Positions 6,071-7,251 of a stretch of 7,251 nt of DNA are shown in pieces. Location of the stretch: contig RFNL01000285.1 in the NCBI GenBank assembly GCA_009927195.1, positions 1 through 7,251 on the forward strand, read 5' to 3'. Numbering within the stretch: position 1 is the first letter of the stretch; each line of letters opens with the position of its first letter. This DNA is from Betaproteobacteria bacterium (GTDB lineage: Bacteria; Pseudomonadota; Gammaproteobacteria; Burkholderiales; Burkholderiaceae_C). A program made the position numbers and the translations under genes. The notes below the pieces were generated by a model. The model searched no databases and was not told the origin of the DNA. It saw only the letters and a list, made by a program, of their open reading frames with translations.

Positions 6071-6291
6071 AGCAAGCGATGCAGGTTTTCGGCATCTGTG
6101 GCGGTCCCATAGAGGTAGGCAAACACATAGCGGTCTGGCCGTAGCAAAACCGCTGTTGCGCGTTCACTGTCAAGCACGCGTTGCAACACCCCTTGCACAT
6201 CGCGCACCGTGACCTGACCGGCTGGCGGCGGCGATAAAAAATCCTCTTCGGCACGCAGCAAGCGCACGCTGACCAAGCCCGGCAGTGCCAA
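6031..6291 (-). pseudogene. C-terminal remnant of a class A FAD-dependent monooxygenase (aromatic hydroxylase type)
   Basis: An 86-codon open frame, read toward the left, whose product resembles only the C-terminal end of FAD-binding aromatic hydroxylases (the MhpA/phenol-hydroxylase-like group). Key features are VRLLRAEEDFL (about residues 9-19), DVQGVLQRVL (31-40), and the terminal motif AVLLRPDRYVFAYL (47-60), which in intact enzymes reads like LVRPDGYVA. The full enzymes have roughly 500-600 residues, so the FAD-binding GxGxxG domain and the middle domain are gone. The frame has no credible start of its own and begins inside the Bug receptor remnant in another frame. It ends with a TGA that overlaps the end of the convergent hydrolase gene. 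The identification rests on short motifs, so it is moderate. Confidence 0.6.
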
Positions 6292-6292
6292 G

Positions 6293-6574
6293 GGCGGCGG
6301 CTTGGCCGTTGGAGCCGATTTTGTTGTCGATCACCACCGCTTGCGCCATTTGGATGGACAGCCTGGCCCCCACTGCGCGAGCGATCATGTCGGGCGCACC
6401 GCCTGGCGGGATGGGCGAGACCAAACGTATCGGGCGTTGGGGGAAGTTTTGCGCCATCAAGGGGCTCACCGGCAGCATGCAGGCCAGCGTGACCAGCCAC
6501 GCAGCGCAGCACCGCGCACGGATGCGCGCACAACTCGTTGGCAAGGGATGGGCCTTGTTCCACCAGACTTTCAT
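6293..6574 (-). pseudogene. 5' remnant of a Bug-family (tripartite tricarboxylate transporter) periplasmic receptor gene
   Basis: About 94 codons encode the N-terminus of a Bug-type solute receptor. A signal peptide (about residues 1-41: basic start, hydrophobic core AAWLVTLACMLPV, cleavage near MA-QNFP) is followed by the family hallmark RPIRLVSPIPPGGAPDMIARAVG (47-69) and VVIDNKIGSNGQAAA (80-94). Intact Bug proteins have about 320 residues and continue from here with a segment like VAKAAPDGYTLL; instead the similarity stops abruptly and the frame runs on to a stop at 6170 with unrelated sequence. The ATG at 6574 is clear, but no good ribosome binding site precedes it. The gene is therefore truncated and almost certainly non-functional, although a secreted fragment could still be made. 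Confidence 0.75.
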
Positions 6575-6650
6575 GGGGCAAAGGTTAACACTGGAAAGCA
6601 GCCCCTTCGCTGCTGCGCCTGGGCCAGCTGTGGTGCATCGCAGGCCTGCT

Positions 6651-6656
6651 TAAAAT
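6651..6656 (+). promoter_or_regulatory. Possible -10 element for the 3-hydroxybutyrate dehydrogenase gene
   Basis: TAAAAT matches the sigma70 -10 consensus at five of six positions and would give a leader of about 15 nt before the ATG at 6678. No good -35 box is seen 16-18 nt upstream, so this is tentative. Confidence 0.3.
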
Positions 6657-6666
6657 CAAAGCACAC

Positions 6667-6673
6667 AGGAGGA
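6667..6673 (+). promoter_or_regulatory. Strong Shine-Dalgarno AGGAGGA fixing the dehydrogenase start
   Basis: AGGAGGA lies 4 nt before the ATG at 6678 and is the strongest ribosome binding site in the window. It settles the start codon and suggests efficient translation. Confidence 0.8.
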
Positions 6674-6677
6674 AATC

Positions 6678-7251
6678 ATGCTCAAAGGTAAAACAGCGCT
6701 CGTCACCGGATCGACCAGCGGCATCGGGCTGGGGATTGCCCAGGCTTTGGCCCAGCAAGGGGCCGATCTCATTCTCAATGGCTTTGGTGACGCTGCCGCT
6801 GCTGTGGCGCAGATCCAGGCCGTTGGCGTCAAAGCCGTCCATCACCCGGCCGACATGAGCAAACCCAGCGAGATCGAGGCCATGATGGCCTTTGCCCAGC
6901 AGCATGGCGGGGTGGATATTTTGGTCAACAACGCGGGTATTCAGCATGTGGCATTGGTGGAAGATTTCCCGCTGGACAAATGGGACGCCATCATCGCCAT
7001 CAATTTGTCGAGCGCGTTTCACACCACCCGCTTGGCCATGCCGGCCATGCGCCAGCGCAACTGGGGCCGTATCCTCAATATCGCGTCTGCCCACGGGCTG
7101 GTGGCCTCGGCCCAAAAGTCAGCCTATGTGACGGCCAAGCATGGCTTGGTGGGCTTTACCAAATCGATTGCATTGGAGACCGCCACCACCGGCGTTACCG
7201 TCAACGCCATTTGCCCGGGCTGGGTGCTGACTCCCTTGGTGCAAAAACAAA
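6678..7251 (+). CDS. bdhA: D-3-hydroxybutyrate dehydrogenase (short-chain dehydrogenase), 3' end cut by the window edge
   Basis: An NAD-dependent short-chain dehydrogenase that interconverts D-3-hydroxybutyrate and acetoacetate, normally in polyhydroxybutyrate and ketone-body turnover in the cytosol. The 191 residues visible contain the cofactor motif TGSTSGIG (10-17), NNAG (84-87), and the catalytic Ser137, Tyr150 and Lys154 (SAYVTAK). Residues at the positions that bind the substrate carboxylate in characterised bacterial 3-hydroxybutyrate dehydrogenases are all present: Gln89, His139, Lys147 and Gln191, with PGWVLTPLV just before the last. This pattern distinguishes it from generic short-chain dehydrogenases such as FabG. 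The family has about 255-260 residues, so roughly 65 are missing. The start is fixed by AGGAGGA 4 nt upstream. It diverges from the Bug receptor remnant with about 100 nt between the two starts. Confidence 0.93.
   Translation, partial: MLKGKTALVTGSTSGIGLGIAQALAQQGADLILNGFGDAAAAVAQIQAVGVKAVHHPADMSKPSEIEAMMAFAQQHGGVDILVNNAGIQHVALVEDFPLDKWDAIIAINLSSAFHTTRLAMPAMRQRNWGRILNIASAHGLVASAQKSAYVTAKHGLVGFTKSIALETATTGVTVNAICPGWVLTPLVQKQ

Noticed and set aside
6585..7115. Minus-strand open frame of 176 codons opposite the 3-hydroxybutyrate dehydrogenase
   Set aside because: The plus strand has all catalytic and substrate residues of a known enzyme plus a strong ribosome binding site; the antisense frame has neither.
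1..7251. CRISPR arrays, tRNA/rRNA genes, prophage or insertion sequences
   Set aside because: No spaced repeat array, no cloverleaf-like or rRNA sequence, and no transposase or integrase frame was seen on either strand.

Overview
This 7,251-base window comes from a bacterial chromosome. Moderately high GC, heavy use of TTG/CTG leucine and GCC/GGC codons, Bug-type solute receptors, and Liv-type transport genes beside catabolic enzymes all suggest a betaproteobacterium, probably Burkholderiales/Comamonadaceae. The assignment is by style of sequence only; no rRNA or other marker gene is present.

Left part (1-4293, all minus strand): a tightly packed operon read from right to left. In transcription order it encodes an NAD(P)H-dependent FMN reductase, an alpha/beta-fold hydrolase, a luciferase-like (LLM class) flavin-dependent monooxygenase, and the two Liv-type ABC permeases LivH and LivM; livM runs off the left edge. 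Gene gaps are 18, 11, 10 and -4 nt (livH from its TTG start), so the genes are almost certainly co-transcribed and partly translationally coupled. The reductase would supply FMNH2 to the monooxygenase, the hydrolase would cleave the oxygenated product, and the Liv permeases would import the substrate. The substrate cannot be read from the sequence.

Control region (4294-4558): a MarR-family regulator gene (4559-5032, plus strand) diverges from the operon. Between them lie a good sigma70-type minus-strand promoter (TTGACA, 17 nt, TAACAT) and two near-identical copies of an ATATGCATGCT element 125 bp apart, one toward each gene. These are candidate MarR operators.

Right part (5033-7251): a 312-nt stretch without a recognisable gene, then a second, unrelated alpha/beta hydrolase (plus strand). 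Next comes a degraded minus-strand locus in which the 5' part of a Bug-family periplasmic receptor gene is joined, out of frame, to the 3' end of a class A FAD-dependent monooxygenase gene; this looks like a deletion scar. The window ends in a well-conserved plus-strand D-3-hydroxybutyrate dehydrogenase with a strong ribosome binding site, truncated by the right edge.

The most interesting element is the MarR-controlled FMN reductase/hydrolase/LLM monooxygenase/Liv uptake cluster, which reads as a self-contained import-oxygenate-hydrolyse module for an unknown compound. The neighbouring remnants suggest the locus once held more catabolic genes.
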